From NCBI RefSeq assembly GCF_900109725.1, contig NZ_FOBC01000019.1, positions 16,178 through 80,177 of the forward strand: 64,000 nt of DNA, given 5' to 3'. Under the pieces are notes generated by a model. The model was not told where the DNA came from and did no database searches. It worked only from the letters and a program-made list of their open reading frames with translations. Each line of letters begins with the position of its first letter. Positions within the stretch are counted from its first letter, which is position 1. The stretch is from Halomonas daqiaonensis (GTDB lineage: Bacteria > Pseudomonadota > Gammaproteobacteria > Pseudomonadales > Halomonadaceae). The position numbers were made by a program, and so were the translations under genes. Below, piece after piece: positions 11,043 to 19,667 of this stretch.

Positions 11043-11902
11043 GTGCAAGTTTCGAGACCTGGCGCGATCGCTTCGAGCGGCTGCGCGCCCACAAGGCCTT
11101 CGAGCTGACGGTGATCACCATCATCGTCGTCTCGGCACTGCTGATCGGCGCCCGGACCTACGAGGAGGAGACCAACCGCTTCCAGGAGTTGATCCTGGCG
11201 CTGGACACTGCGGTCACGGTGTTCTTCCTGGTGGAGATCCTGATCCGCATGGCCGCTGAGCGTCGCCTGCGCGATTTTTTCAGGCGTGGCTGGAACGTGT
11301 TCGACTTCCTGATCGTCACCGCCAGTCTGGTACCCCTGGACGATTCGGAGATGGTTCTGCTGGCTCGATTGTTGCGTATTTTCCGCGTACTGCGCCTGGT
11401 GTCGATGATCCCCGAGCTACGCATGCTGATCGCTGCACTGTTCAAGTCGATCCCGCGCATGGGCTATGTGGCACTGCTGATGTTCATCATTTTCTACATC
11501 TACGGTGCCATCGGCAGCTTCCTGTTCGCCAGCGTTGACGAGCAGCTGTGGGGCAACATCTCGGTGTCCATGTTGACGTTGTTCCAGGTGGCCACCTTCG
11601 AGAGCTGGGCTACAGCAGTGCTTTATCCAGTCATGGAGGACTACCCCTACGCCTGGATCTACTTCCTCACCTTCATCTTTCTCAACGCCTTCATCTTCCT
11701 CAACATGATGATTGGTATCGTGCTCGACGTGATGCAGAAGGAGAGCCTGGCCATTGAGCTGGAAAACGGGGAGGGCGAGGCCGCCGTACTACATGGCCTG
11801 CGCCAAGATGTCAGCCAACTGCGTGAACAGCTCGACCGCATGGAGGCGACCCTGGGGGCCGGCCGTGGCGATGCCAGAGTTGACAAGCACGGTGGAGACT
11901 GA
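11039..11902 (+). CDS. NaChBac-type voltage-gated sodium channel
   Basis: This is a 287-residue, single-domain six-helix channel that would act as a tetramer in the inner membrane. The voltage-sensor helix S4 has arginines every third residue (R110, R113, R116, R119). The pore region LFQVATFESWATAV (182-195) aligns with the NaChBac filter TLESWAS, with Glu188 as the high-field-strength site and Phe in place of the filter Leu. S6 is about 205-231, and residues 250-272 form a heptad-like coiled coil, as in BacNav channels. The GTG start overlaps the serB stop by four bases, implying coupling. Known relatives act in sodium entry, motility, chemotaxis and pH homeostasis. The family is clear; ion selectivity is inferred from the filter. 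Confidence 0.88.
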   Translation: MSASFETWRDRFERLRAHKAFELTVITIIVVSALLIGARTYEEETNRFQELILALDTAVTVFFLVEILIRMAAERRLRDFFRRGWNVFDFLIVTASLVPLDDSEMVLLARLLRIFRVLRLVSMIPELRMLIAALFKSIPRMGYVALLMFIIFYIYGAIGSFLFASVDEQLWGNISVSMLTLFQVATFESWATAVLYPVMEDYPYAWIYFLTFIFLNAFIFLNMMIGIVLDVMQKESLAIELENGEGEAAVLHGLRQDVSQLREQLDRMEATLGAGRGDARVDKHGGD

Positions 11903-11908
11903 TTTTCT
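11880..11908 (+). promoter_or_regulatory. Candidate promoter for the leuA leader
   Basis: A perfect -35 hexamer TTGACA (11880-11885) lies inside the last codons of the channel gene. Seventeen bases later is TTTTCT (11903-11908), which matches TATAAT at only three positions. The implied start would be near 11915, almost at the ATG of the leader peptide, so that peptide may be translated from a nearly leaderless RNA. The strength of the -35 and the spacing support it; the weak -10 does not. Confidence 0.4.
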
Positions 11909-11915
11909 AGTTGGT

Positions 11916-11975
11916 ATGAAGACGACATCTTGCCACCTCGTTCTCGACCTACGACTACTACTAGCCTGCCGCTGA
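11916..11975 (+). CDS. leuL: Leucine leader peptide of the leuA attenuator
   Basis: This short frame encodes a 19-residue peptide with six leucines in the last 12 residues: CTC, CTC, CTA, then CTA-CTA-CTA in a row (11955-11963). CTA is normally rare in GC-rich genomes. It starts after the channel gene, on the same strand as leuA, and its stop is directly followed by a potential hairpin (11975-12006). A terminator-like stem lies downstream before leuA. This is the classical layout of transcription attenuation: scarce leucyl-tRNA stalls the ribosome at the Leu run and changes folding of the leader RNA. No Shine-Dalgarno is obvious. The peptide itself probably has no other function. Confidence 0.8.
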   Translation: MKTTSCHLVLDLRLLLACR

Positions 11976-12006
11976 GTGCGACGGGCGGTGCCGCCGCATC
12001 GCCACT
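11975..12006 (+). other. Possible pause hairpin after the leader peptide
   Basis: The bases from the leader stop codon onward can fold with AGTG at the base pairing to CACT (12003-12006), then CGA with TCG, and a GC-rich apex around GGCGGTGCCGCC. A ribosome held at the Leu codons would leave this stem free, while one at the stop codon would cover its 5' side. The fold was drawn by eye and has mismatches. Confidence 0.4.
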
Positions 12007-12054
12007 GGTTCGCTAGCCGCTAGAGAAAACGTCCTGGTCGAAACGAGGTTCAAG

Positions 12055-12207
12055 ATGTCCACCACAAGCAGTACTGGCCCCATGAATACTGTCGCTGTCG
12101 CCGTCCCCCGTGCATGCTCTCAGGCATGCCGCTGGGAAGCGTCAGACGATTCCGACTTTCACGACGCCCCGCGCGCCTCACGGCCTGCGGGGCGTCGTCG
12201 TTTCTGA
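12055..12207 (+). CDS. Small leader frame without leucine codons, spans the leuA terminator
   Basis: A 50-codon frame starts at an ATG with GAGG seven bases upstream, a better ribosome site than that of the leucine peptide. The peptide begins MSTTSSTGPMNTVAVAVPR and ends in a basic RRRF; it contains no leucine at all. It runs through both arms of the terminator-like hairpin (12161-12198) and stops six bases beyond it. A ribosome translating it would keep the hairpin open, so translation could act as antitermination even when leucine is scarce. It may equally be a chance frame. I recognise no homologue. Confidence 0.4.
   Translation: MSTTSSTGPMNTVAVAVPRACSQACRWEASDDSDFHDAPRASRPAGRRRF
12161..12204 (+). 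terminator. leuA leader attenuator hairpin
   Basis: A perfect 12-bp stem, ACGACGCCCCGC (12161-12172) with GCGGGGCGTCGT (12187-12198), encloses a 14-base loop and is followed by CGTTTCT. The T-tract is short, so termination may be partial. It ends 40 bases before the leuA ATG and downstream of the leucine peptide, the expected place for an attenuator. Confidence 0.7.
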
Positions 12208-12237
12208 ATGCCGCCGCACACCAGGGAGAACGCCACC

Positions 12238-13953
12238 ATGATGCTCGACAACCCCGCCACCAAGTACCGTCCCTTCGTGGCCGTCGACCTGCCCGACCGC
12301 CAGTGGCCCAATCGCCGCATCGAGACGCCGCCGCAGTGGTGCAGCGTCGACCTGCGCGACGGCAACCAGGCGCTGATCGACCCCATGGATCAGGAGCGCA
12401 AGCAGCGCCTCTTCGACCTGCTGGTCAAGATCGGCTTCAAGCAGATCGAGGTCGGCTTCCCATCGGCCTCGCAGACCGATTTCGATTTCGTGCGCACCCT
12501 GATCGAGCAGGACAAGGTGCCCGATGACGTTGCCATCCAGGTGCTGACCCAGGCTCGGCCTCACCTGATCGATCGCACCTTCGAGGCGCTGAAGGGGGCG
12601 AAGAATGCCATCGTCCACGTCTATAACGCCACCGACCCGGTCTTCCGCCGCGTGGTCTTCCACGTCAGCAAGGAGGAGTGCATCGAGATCGCCGTCGAAG
12701 CGACTACCCAGATTCGTCGCCGCATGGAGGAGGCCCCCGAGACCCACTGGACCTTCCAGTACTCGCCGGAGCTGTTCACCACCACCGAGATGGATTTCGC
12801 CGTTGAGATCGTCGAGGCGGTGGCGGGTGTCTACCGGCCGACCGTCGACAAGCGGATGATCGTCAACCTGCCTGCCACGGTGGAGGTCGCCACGCCTAAC
12901 AACTATGCCGACCAGATCGAGTGGTTCTGTCGTCACGTCGCCAACCGCGAGAGCCTGATCGTCAGCCTGCACCCCCACAACGATCGCGGTACCGGCGTGG
13001 CCGCCGCCGAACTGGGCATCATGGCCGGTGGTGACCGGGTCGAGGGTACCCTGTTCGGCAACGGCGAGCGCACCGGCAATGTCGACATCGTGACGCTGGC
13101 CATGAACCTCTACACCCAGGGCGTTCACCCGGGGCTTGATTTCTCCAATATCACGCCGATCATGCGCGAGGTGGAGCACTGCAACCAGTTGCCGGTGCAC
13201 CCGCGACATCCCTATGTCGGCGACCTGGTGTTCACGGCGTTCTCCGGCTCTCACCAGGATGCCATCAAGAAGGGCATGGCCGAGCGTCGTGAACACCCGG
13301 ATGCTGTCTGGGGAGTTCCCTACCTGCCCATCGACCCGCTGGATGTCGGCCGTAGTTACGAGGCGGTGATCCGCGTCAACAGCCAGTCCGGCAAGGGTGG
13401 GGTATCCTACCTGCTCGAGCAGGAGCACGGTATCGAGCTGCCGCGCCGGCTCTCCATGGAGTTCAGTCAGGTGGTGCAGGAGGTGGCCGACCGCCTGGGG
13501 CGCGAGATTACCTCGCAGATGATCTACCAGGCCTTCGTCGACGAGTACCTGGCCAAGGTTTCGCCCTTTGCGCTGGCTGGCCATCGCCTCTCCTCCGAGC
13601 CTGATAGCCCGAAGGTGCATCTGGAGGCGACCATCGATGAGGACGGCGAGCGTCGTACCATTCAGGGAGAGGGCAATGGTCCGTTGGCCGCCTTCATCAA
13701 GGCGCTGGCCGCCGCCGGTCATGACGTGGAAATCATCGACTACCACGAGCACTCCCGGGGTCAGGGGGCCGATGCCGAAGCGATCGCCTATGTGGAGGTG
13801 CGTGCTGGCAACGAGGCGGTCTTCGGTGTAGGAACCGACGAGAGCATTACCAGCGCCTCCATGAAGGCGGTGATGAGCGCCCTCAATCGCCACCTCTCCA
13901 CCCGGGCCCCGGCGCCCAACGTCACCGAAGATAGCCTGGCCGGGGCGAAGTAG
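12238..13953 (+). CDS. leuA: 2-isopropylmalate synthase (long form)
   Basis: LeuA condenses acetyl-CoA with 2-ketoisovalerate in the first committed step of leucine synthesis. The 571-residue length is that of the long LeuA class seen in Pseudomonas and Corynebacterium rather than the 523-residue E. coli form. DLRDGNQAL near residue 40 and [18 protein letters not shown] are the catalytic and metal-binding motifs of the HMGL-like barrel. The last 150 residues make the LeuA allosteric domain that binds leucine. The ATG at 12238 follows GGGAG; an in-frame ATG at 12208 would overlap the leader. It is not followed by leuBCD here and ends in a terminator. Control probably combines attenuation and feedback inhibition. 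Confidence 0.95.
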   Translation: MMLDNPATKYRPFVAVDLPDRQWPNRRIETPPQWCSVDLRDGNQALIDPMDQERKQRLFDLLVKIGFKQIEVGFPSASQTDFDFVRTLIEQDKVPDDVAIQVLTQARPHLIDRTFEALKGAKNAIVHVYNATDPVFRRVVFHVSKEECIEIAVEATTQIRRRMEEAPETHWTFQYSPELFTTTEMDFAVEIVEAVAGVYRPTVDKRMIVNLPATVEVATPNNYADQIEWFCRHVANRESLIVSLHPHNDRGTGVAAAELGIMAGGDRVEGTLFGNGERTGNVDIVTLAMNLYTQGVHPGLDFSNITPIMREVEHCNQLPVHPRHPYVGDLVFTAFSGSHQDAIKKGMAERREHPDAVWGVPYLPIDPLDVGRSYEAVIRVNSQSGKGGVSYLLEQEHGIELPRRLSMEFSQVVQEVADRLGREITSQMIYQAFVDEYLAKVSPFALAGHRLSSEPDSPKVHLEATIDEDGERRTIQGEGNGPLAAFIKALAAAGHDVEIIDYHEHSRGQGADAEAIAYVEVRAGNEAVFGVGTDESITSASMKAVMSALNRHLSTRAPAPNVTEDSLAGAK

Positions 13954-13993
13954 TCGAGAGACGGCTGATTCGGCCCACGACACCGTGAGTTAT

Positions 13994-14025
13994 AACCCCC
14001 AATGCCTTGAGCCTTGGGGGTTTCT
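13994..14025 (+). terminator. Intrinsic terminator of leuA
   Basis: AACCCCCAA (13994-14002) pairs with TTGGGGGTT (14014-14022), followed by TCTT. It lies 41 bases after the leuA stop and before the convergent epmB gene. Confidence 0.75.
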
Positions 14026-14052
14026 TCTGGCTTACAGCTTATAGCTTCCCGT

Positions 14053-15093
14053 TCAAAGGGGTGTCTTGCTCGTCTCACCGGGTATCTCCCTTACCAGCCG
14101 CGGCATCAGGAAACCTGGCAGTACCTCCCGAAGGCCCGCGACCAGTTCGCGGGCCTGGTCGTCGGAGACGTCGAAATGGGCCGCCCCGGCCACCGGGTCG
14201 AGCACGTGTAGGTAGTAGGGCAGGATGCCGGCCTCGAACAGCCGCTCGGACAGTGCTGCCAGGGACTCTACCGAGTCGTTGACGCCCTGCAGCAGCACGC
14301 TCTGGTTGAGCAGCGTCACGCCGGCGGCGCTCAGACGTTGGCATGCCGCGATGACCGCCTCGTCGATCTCGTTGGCATGGTTGATGTGCAGCACCATGAC
14401 CGTCTGCAGGCGGGTGGTGGCGAGCCAACCGAGCAGGGCGTCGTCGATGCGATCGGGGATGACCACTGGCAGTCGGGTGTGGATCCGCAGCCGCTTCAGG
14501 TGGGGGACGGCCTCCAGCCGCTCGACCAGCCAGGCCAGCTGTCGATCGCTGGCGGCCAGGGGATCGCCGCCGGAGAGGATGGCCTCGTGGAGCGATGCGT
14601 CGGCTCGCAGGTAGTCCAGGGTGGTGTCCCACTGGGCCCGCGAGGGGGCGTTCTCCTCGTAGGGAAAGTGGCGGCGGAAGCAGTAGCGGCAGTTCACCGC
14701 GCAGGCGGGGCTCGTGATGAGCAGTACCCGGCCGGCATACTTGTGGATCAGCCCCGGCGCGGGCGCATGCTCGGCCTCGGCCAGGGGATCGGCCACATAG
14801 CCGGCCATCGGCACTGCTTCCTCAGCCAGTGGCAGCACCTGCTTCAGCAGGGGGTCGGACGGATCGCCGAGGCGCATGCGCGCCAGGTAGGCCTCGGGCA
14901 CGCGCACCTCGAACAGCGCATGGCCCACCTCGGCACCCGGCAACCAGGCCTCGTCGAGCCCTAGGCGGCGGCACAACTCACGAGGGTCGCGGATCGCCCT
15001 GGCCAGTTGGGTCTGCCAGCGTGCCTGGATGGCCAGGGGGCTGGGCTCATGCCGGTCGGGACGCTGCAAAAGGGCGCTGCTTCGGGTTATCAT
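14053..15093 (-). CDS. epmB: EF-P beta-lysylation protein EpmB (radical SAM lysine 2,3-aminomutase)
   Basis: EpmB converts (S)-alpha-lysine to (R)-beta-lysine, the substrate that EpmA attaches to elongation factor P. The 346 residues (E. coli 342) contain the radical SAM cysteine motif CAVNCRYC (Cys131, 135 and 138), followed by FRRHFPYEE, and the KamA-type SGGDPL motif. The ATG at 15093 is preferred; a GTG nine bases upstream is in frame, and neither has a clear Shine-Dalgarno. The gene is divergent from efp, 108 bases away, the same arrangement as in E. coli. With efp and epmA adjacent, the assignment is secure. Confidence 0.95.
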   Translation of the reverse strand: MITRSSALLQRPDRHEPSPLAIQARWQTQLARAIRDPRELCRRLGLDEAWLPGAEVGHALFEVRVPEAYLARMRLGDPSDPLLKQVLPLAEEAVPMAGYVADPLAEAEHAPAPGLIHKYAGRVLLITSPACAVNCRYCFRRHFPYEENAPSRAQWDTTLDYLRADASLHEAILSGGDPLAASDRQLAWLVERLEAVPHLKRLRIHTRLPVVIPDRIDDALLGWLATTRLQTVMVLHINHANEIDEAVIAACQRLSAAGVTLLNQSVLLQGVNDSVESLAALSERLFEAGILPYYLHVLDPVAGAAHFDVSDDQARELVAGLREVLPGFLMPRLVREIPGETSKTPL

Positions 15094-15201
15094 GCGGCAC
15101 ACCAGTCAATGCGAACGGGAGCAAGCGCCCCGTCGAACTTCATCTGCTTACGCGCGCCCCCGGCCATTGCCGGTGGCGCGCTCGAATATGGGTAAGACAT
15201 C

Positions 15202-15768
15202 ATGGCCAACTATTCTACCAACGAATTCAAGGGCGGGCTGAAGGTGATGCTGGACGGTGATCCGTGCAGCATCGTCGAGAACGAGCTGGTCAAGCCCGGC
15301 AAGGGGCAGGCCTTCAATCGCGTCAAGCTGCGCAACCTGATGACCGGCCGCGTCTGGGAGCGCACCTTCAAGTCCGGCGACTCTCTGGAGGCCGCCGATG
15401 TCCTCGAGCTGGAAATGGAGTACCTCTACAACGACGGTGACATGTGGTATTTCATGAAGACCGATGGCTCCTTCGAGCAGTATGCCGTGGAGAAGAAGGC
15501 CCTGGGGGATACCGAGAAGTGGCTCAAGGAGCAGGTTCCCTACACTGTGACGCTGTGGAACGATAACGTGATCAACGTCAGTCCGCCGAATTTCATCGAG
15601 CTGCAAGTGACCGAGACCGATCCGGGCCTCAAGGGTGATACCGCCCAGGGCGGCTCCAAGCCAGCAGTCCTTTCATCAGGCGCGGTGGTCAAGGTCCCCC
15701 TTTTCATCGAGGAGGGCGAGGTTCTCAAGGTGGATACGCGCACCGGTGAGTACGTCTCCCGCGCCTGA
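15202..15768 (+). CDS. efp: Elongation factor P
   Basis: EF-P binds between the P and E sites of the ribosome and rescues stalling at polyproline. The length, 188 residues, equals that of E. coli EF-P. Lys34 in the loop KPGKGQAF is the residue that receives beta-lysine, and the N-terminal KOW-like and two OB-type domains are all present. The C-terminus GEYVSRA is typical. The stop overlaps the epmA start by one base (TGATG), so EF-P and its ligase are made together. Confidence 0.97.
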   Translation: MANYSTNEFKGGLKVMLDGDPCSIVENELVKPGKGQAFNRVKLRNLMTGRVWERTFKSGDSLEAADVLELEMEYLYNDGDMWYFMKTDGSFEQYAVEKKALGDTEKWLKEQVPYTVTLWNDNVINVSPPNFIELQVTETDPGLKGDTAQGGSKPAVLSSGAVVKVPLFIEEGEVLKVDTRTGEYVSRA

Positions 15769-16742
15769 TGGTCGACGACTGGCGTCCTACGGCAGCCCTC
15801 GAGACCCTGCGCGAGCGTGCTCGGCTGCTGGCGAGGGTGCGCGCCTTCTTCGCCGATCGTGGGGTGCTGGAAGTCGAGACACCGGTGCTGGGTCACGGCG
15901 GTAGTACCGATGTCCATCTGGCCTCTCTCTCTGCCGAGGCCACCACCCCGGTCGGACGCCAGCGGCTCTGGCTGCAGACCTCACCGGAATTCCACATGAA
16001 GCGGCTTCTGGCAGCCGGCAGCGGGCCGATCTTCCAGCTGGCCAGGAGCTTTCGTGACGGTGAGGTGGGCCGGCGCCACAACCTCGAGTTCACCATGCTG
16101 GAGTGGTATCGCCCCGGGCTGGATCTCGACCAGCTGATCGAGGAGACCGCTACGCTGGTGAGCACCGTGCTGGGCCGTGACCTCGGACAGTCGCGGCGGC
16201 GTCGCTACCGCGAGCTGTTCCGCGAGTCCCTGGCCATCGACCCCTTCACTGTGCCCCTCGAAATGCTGAGGCGCCTGGCCGGGCAGCGGGGTGGTCTGGA
16301 CATGGCCAACAGTGATCGCGAGGGTTGCCTGGACCTGCTGATGAGCCTCGAAATCGAGCCCTACCTCGGGCGAGCTAGTCTGGATGTGGTCGTGGACTAT
16401 CCGGCCAGTCAGGCCGCCCTGGCGCGCCATCATCGCGACCCCGAGGATGGCGCCTGGGTGGCTTCGCGCTTCGAGCTCTATCTGGAGGGGCTGGAGCTGG
16501 CCAACGGTTATGACGAGCTCACCGACGCCGAGGAACAGGCGGCGCGCTTCGCCGCGGACAACGCCGCACGTCGTGCCGCGGGCCTGCCCGAGGTAGATGT
16601 GGACCACCGTCTGCTGGCGGCCCTGGTCAGTGGCATGCCCGAAGGCAGCGGCGTTGCGCTGGGTCTCGACCGGCTGATCCAGCTGGCGCTGGGCAAGCAG
16701 AGCGTGGCGGAGGTGATGGCCTTCGCCACATCGCGCTGTTAG
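15768..16742 (+). CDS. epmA: EF-P--(R)-beta-lysine ligase EpmA
   Basis: EpmA (GenX, PoxA) is a paralogue of class II lysyl-tRNA synthetase lacking the anticodon domain; it attaches beta-lysine to Lys34 of EF-P. The 324 residues (E. coli 325) show class II motif 2 ([20 protein letters not shown]) and motif 3 ([15 protein letters not shown]), and [13 protein letters not shown] in the lysine pocket. It overlaps efp by one base and its stop codon overlaps that of the convergent psd gene. Gene order epmA next to psd is as in E. coli. Confidence 0.96.
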   Translation: MVDDWRPTAALETLRERARLLARVRAFFADRGVLEVETPVLGHGGSTDVHLASLSAEATTPVGRQRLWLQTSPEFHMKRLLAAGSGPIFQLARSFRDGEVGRRHNLEFTMLEWYRPGLDLDQLIEETATLVSTVLGRDLGQSRRRRYRELFRESLAIDPFTVPLEMLRRLAGQRGGLDMANSDREGCLDLLMSLEIEPYLGRASLDVVVDYPASQAALARHHRDPEDGAWVASRFELYLEGLELANGYDELTDAEEQAARFAADNAARRAAGLPEVDVDHRLLAALVSGMPEGSGVALGLDRLIQLALGKQSVAEVMAFATSRC

Positions 16743-17575
16743 AAGCTTCCCAGCGACTGCCCCATCTGTACCTTGGCGCCGGGCTCAAGGGAATCGGCGA
16801 AAGTGACCGGCTCGGCGAAGGCCATCACTACCGTGGAGCCTAGCTTGAAGCGCCCCATCTCCTCGCCCTTCTCCAGCCGTACCGGCGTATCGAAGCGGAT
16901 TCGCTGCACGCCGTCTCGGGGCAGGGGCGTGATCTGACCGGCCCATACCGTCTCGATGGCGGCGACAATCATCGCCCCCACCAGCACCACTACCATGGGG
17001 CCCTGCTCGGTATCGAAGTGGCACACCAGCCGCTCGTTGCGGGCGAAGAGGTTGGGAACATGCTTGGTGGTGGCGGCGTTTACCGAGAAGAGCCGGCCCG
17101 GAACATAGACCATCTCCCTCAGGGTGCCACCCATTGGCATGTGGACGCGGTGGTAGTCGCTTGGCGAGAGATAGATGGTCGCAAAGCTGCCACCGAGGTA
17201 GCGGCGGGCCGCTTCGCCGTAACCGCCGAGCAGCTCCATCAGCGAAAAGCGGTGTCCCTTGGCCTGGAGCAGCTGGCCGGCATCGATGGCGCCGAACTGC
17301 GATAGGGTCCCGTCGGCGGGAGAGGCCAGACCTTCGCCGATAGGGCGGGCGTCTTCCTCCAGGGCGCGAGTAAAGAAGTCGTTGAAGGTGGCATAGGCCG
17401 TGGGATCGGACTCGATGGCCTCGTTCATATCGACCTTGAACTGCCGGATGAAGGCCTTGATCAGGGCGTTCTTCAGCCAGGGCAGTCGGCAGTCGGCAAG
17501 CCCGCCCACCAGCCGTGAGAGCAGGTGGTGGGGGATGGGGTACTGGATCAGGGAAAACAGCTTGGCTAGGGACAC
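16739..17575 (-). CDS. psd: Phosphatidylserine decarboxylase proenzyme
   Basis: Psd makes phosphatidylethanolamine from phosphatidylserine at the inner membrane. The proenzyme cuts itself at the LGST motif, here Gly246-Ser247, to form the pyruvoyl group. The protease triad equivalents are Asp88 (PADG), His145 (YHRVH) and Ser247. At 278 residues it is shorter than the E. coli protein (322), like the Pseudomonas type. It shares its last four bases with the end of epmA on the other strand, so transcripts converge tail to tail with no room for a terminator between them. Confidence 0.96.
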   Translation of the reverse strand: MSLAKLFSLIQYPIPHHLLSRLVGGLADCRLPWLKNALIKAFIRQFKVDMNEAIESDPTAYATFNDFFTRALEEDARPIGEGLASPADGTLSQFGAIDAGQLLQAKGHRFSLMELLGGYGEAARRYLGGSFATIYLSPSDYHRVHMPMGGTLREMVYVPGRLFSVNAATTKHVPNLFARNERLVCHFDTEQGPMVVVLVGAMIVAAIETVWAGQITPLPRDGVQRIRFDTPVRLEKGEEMGRFKLGSTVVMAFAEPVTFADSLEPGAKVQMGQSLGSF

Positions 17576-17631
17576 GAAGGAATCGATCCTCGAAGGAGTG
17601 GTGTTTTAAAAGAGTAGCTGCGTCTTCCTGC

Positions 17632-18477
17632 TTATGGCTTCTCTATCGGCGTATCGTCGCGGTTGCCCCACTCCTTCCAGGAGCCGGCATAGCCGCGCAT
17701 CGTCTCGAAGCCCAGTGCCTTGCCCACCAGCCAGGTGAAGCCGCTGCGGTGGTGGCTCTGGCAGTAGGTAACCACCTCCATATCCGGGGTCAGGCCCAAG
17801 GCCTCGAGCTTGGTGATGAGCTCTGCGTAGTCGCGGAGCCGCAGGCCGTTCTCACGGTCCATGGCCTCGGTCCACTCCATGTTCACCGCTCCGGGAATGT
17901 GCCCGAGACGCGCGTTGTTGCCCTTCTCGCCACGGTACTCCTCGGGGGAGCGGGCATCCCAGATCGCGAACCCTTTCTCGTCCAGGCGCTCCAGGAGTTC
18001 GGGGCGATCGATGGCGACCTCGGGATGCAGGATCTCCGCCTCGTAGTCGCTGGGCGTGGGAGCCTGGGTCTCGGTGGAGACCGGCTGGCCGGCCTCCCGC
18101 CAGGCATGGATGCCGCCATTGAGATAGGAGGAGCGGGTGTGGCCGATCAGCTCCAGGGTCCACAGCAGGCGACCAGCCCAGCCGCCGCCCTCGTCGTCGT
18201 AGGCGACCACATGGGTGTCGCGGGTCAGGCCGAGTGACGAGAACAGCCTCGAGAGCGCCGCGACCGTGGGCACATCGTTGGGCACGCTGCTACCGGCCGG
18301 GTCTTCGCCGCGCATCAGCAAGCGATGATCCAGGAAGACGGCGCCAGGGACGTGTCCCTCGCCATAGCTCTCGGCCCTGAGCGGCACGTCGATGATCAGC
18401 AGCGACGGCTCATCCAAGTGGTCGGCGAGCTGTTCGGGCTCGATGATCAGCGGGAGCAGGTTGTCTTCGGAACTCAT
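17632..18477 (-). CDS. rhdA: RhdA-type thiosulfate sulfurtransferase (rhodanese)
   Basis: This is a 281-residue tandem rhodanese. The C-terminal domain has the active loop CQSHHRSG with Cys239, very close to the CQTHHRSG loop of Azotobacter and Pseudomonas RhdA and different from the E. coli SseA loop. The N-terminal domain lacks the cysteine (AYDDEG at about 92-97), as expected for the inactive half. It transfers sulfane sulfur, possibly for cyanide detoxification or iron-sulfur repair. It lies directly upstream of psd on the same strand, which is also where rhdA sits in Pseudomonas aeruginosa, supporting the symbol. Confidence 0.87.
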   Translation of the reverse strand: MSSEDNLLPLIIEPEQLADHLDEPSLLIIDVPLRAESYGEGHVPGAVFLDHRLLMRGEDPAGSSVPNDVPTVAALSRLFSSLGLTRDTHVVAYDDEGGGWAGRLLWTLELIGHTRSSYLNGGIHAWREAGQPVSTETQAPTPSDYEAEILHPEVAIDRPELLERLDEKGFAIWDARSPEEYRGEKGNNARLGHIPGAVNMEWTEAMDRENGLRLRDYAELITKLEALGLTPDMEVVTYCQSHHRSGFTWLVGKALGFETMRGYAGSWKEWGNRDDTPIEKP

Positions 18478-18536
18478 GATGCACTCTCCTTAAATTCAGC
18501 TCCTTGACTCAGGTTCCTTGATGCGGGTTCATGTCG

Positions 18537-19583
18537 TCAGGCCTCCTCGAGGCTCTCGAGGATGCGCCGATAGCTGGCAAAGCGTTCGGGGTGGATGTCG
18601 CCGCGTTCCACGGCGGCGAGCAGGGCACAACCCGGCTCATGGCGGTGGCGGCAGTCGCGAAAGCGGCAGTGGCCCAGGAGATCGCGGAACTCGACGAAGC
18701 CCTCGGTGACCTGTTGCTCGTCCAGATGGCCCAGGCCGAACTCGCGGATCCCCGGCGAGTCGATGAGCTTGCCGCTACCGGCCTCGGCGGCGTCACCCGG
18801 ATCGGGGCTCGGCAGCGTGTAGAGGCGCGCGGTGGTGGTGGTATGCGTGCCCTTGCGCGAGTCCTTCGACAGTGCCCCGATGCGGAGCTCCTCGTCCGGC
18901 AGCAGGCAGTCGATCAGCGAGGACTTGCCCACGCCGCTCTGGCCCACAAACACGGAGGTGCGTCCGGCCAGCCTGAGGTGCAGCGCCGTAAGGCCATCCT
19001 CGCGCTCGGTGGTGGTGGTGACCACCGGGTAGCCCAGGGCCTCGTAACGAGCCAGAAGGTCGCGCAGTTCGCCACCGTGCGCCGGCAGTAGGTCGATCTT
19101 GTTGAGCACCAGTACCGGGGCGATGCCGGTGGCCTCGGCGGCCACCAGGTAGCGATCGATCAAGTTGGCGTGGGGTGCCGGCTCCACCGCGAAGACGATC
19201 AGGATCTGGTCGATATTGGCGGCTACCGGCTTGAGCTGGCCGCGTGCGTCGGGGCGCTCCAGGACGCTGTCGCGCTCGCCCCGGGCTACGACCACCCCGT
19301 CGCTGGCATCGTGGGCGGCGCGCCAGATGACCCTATCGCCGGTCACCAGGCCCTCGAGATTGGCGCGCAGGTGACAACGCACGGCCTTGGCGTCCTCGTC
19401 GGGGCGCACATCCAGGGTACGGCCGAAGTGAGCGATCACTCGGCCGCCCTGTTCGGGCCCATATTCGCCGGCGGCCAGCTTCTCGCCATCCCGGGAATCG
19501 CGCCGGTCAGCACGTTGGGCGCGCTCAGCCTGGACCTTCTCTACACGCCAGCGTTGCTGGCGGCTCAAATTGCGTTTGCTCAT
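18537..19583 (-). CDS. rsgA: Ribosome small-subunit-dependent GTPase A
   Basis: RsgA is a circularly permuted GTPase that helps mature the 30S subunit. The 348 residues (E. coli 350) run as a basic N-terminal tail, an OB-fold, then the permuted GTPase motifs G4 (NKID, 161-164), G1 (GQSGVGKSS, 214-222) and G3 ([10 protein letters not shown]). A zinc-binding C-terminal part follows, with [14 protein letters not shown]. It is divergent from orn, as in E. coli, and its -10 element overlaps that of orn in a palindrome at 19601-19618. Confidence 0.96.
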   Translation of the reverse strand: MSKRNLSRQQRWRVEKVQAERAQRADRRDSRDGEKLAAGEYGPEQGGRVIAHFGRTLDVRPDEDAKAVRCHLRANLEGLVTGDRVIWRAAHDASDGVVVARGERDSVLERPDARGQLKPVAANIDQILIVFAVEPAPHANLIDRYLVAAEATGIAPVLVLNKIDLLPAHGGELRDLLARYEALGYPVVTTTTEREDGLTALHLRLAGRTSVFVGQSGVGKSSLIDCLLPDEELRIGALSKDSRKGTHTTTTARLYTLPSPDPGDAAEAGSGKLIDSPGIREFGLGHLDEQQVTEGFVEFRDLLGHCRFRDCRHRHEPGCALLAAVERGDIHPERFASYRRILESLEEA

Positions 19584-19600
19584 GGGGGCCTGAAGCTCGT

Positions 19601-19618
19601 TACAATGGCTTCATTGTA
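19601..19618. promoter_or_regulatory. Symmetric divergent -10 elements of rsgA and orn
   Basis: TACAATG-GCTT-CATTGTA is a perfect 7-bp inverted repeat. Each arm gives TACAAT, a good -10 hexamer, on its own strand. On the minus strand ACGACA lies 18 bases upstream as a 4/6 -35 for rsgA. The plus-strand -35 is less clear. Initiation in the two directions would compete for the same 18 bases. Confidence 0.5.
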
Positions 19619-19667
19619 CTCATCCAAGGTGGCCGCTGTCGTCAGCGGACATCATGCGAGGAACCCC

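Noticed and set aside
12178..13983. A 601-codon frame antisense to leuA
   Set aside because: Mirrors leuA codon structure and has no ribosome site or domain.
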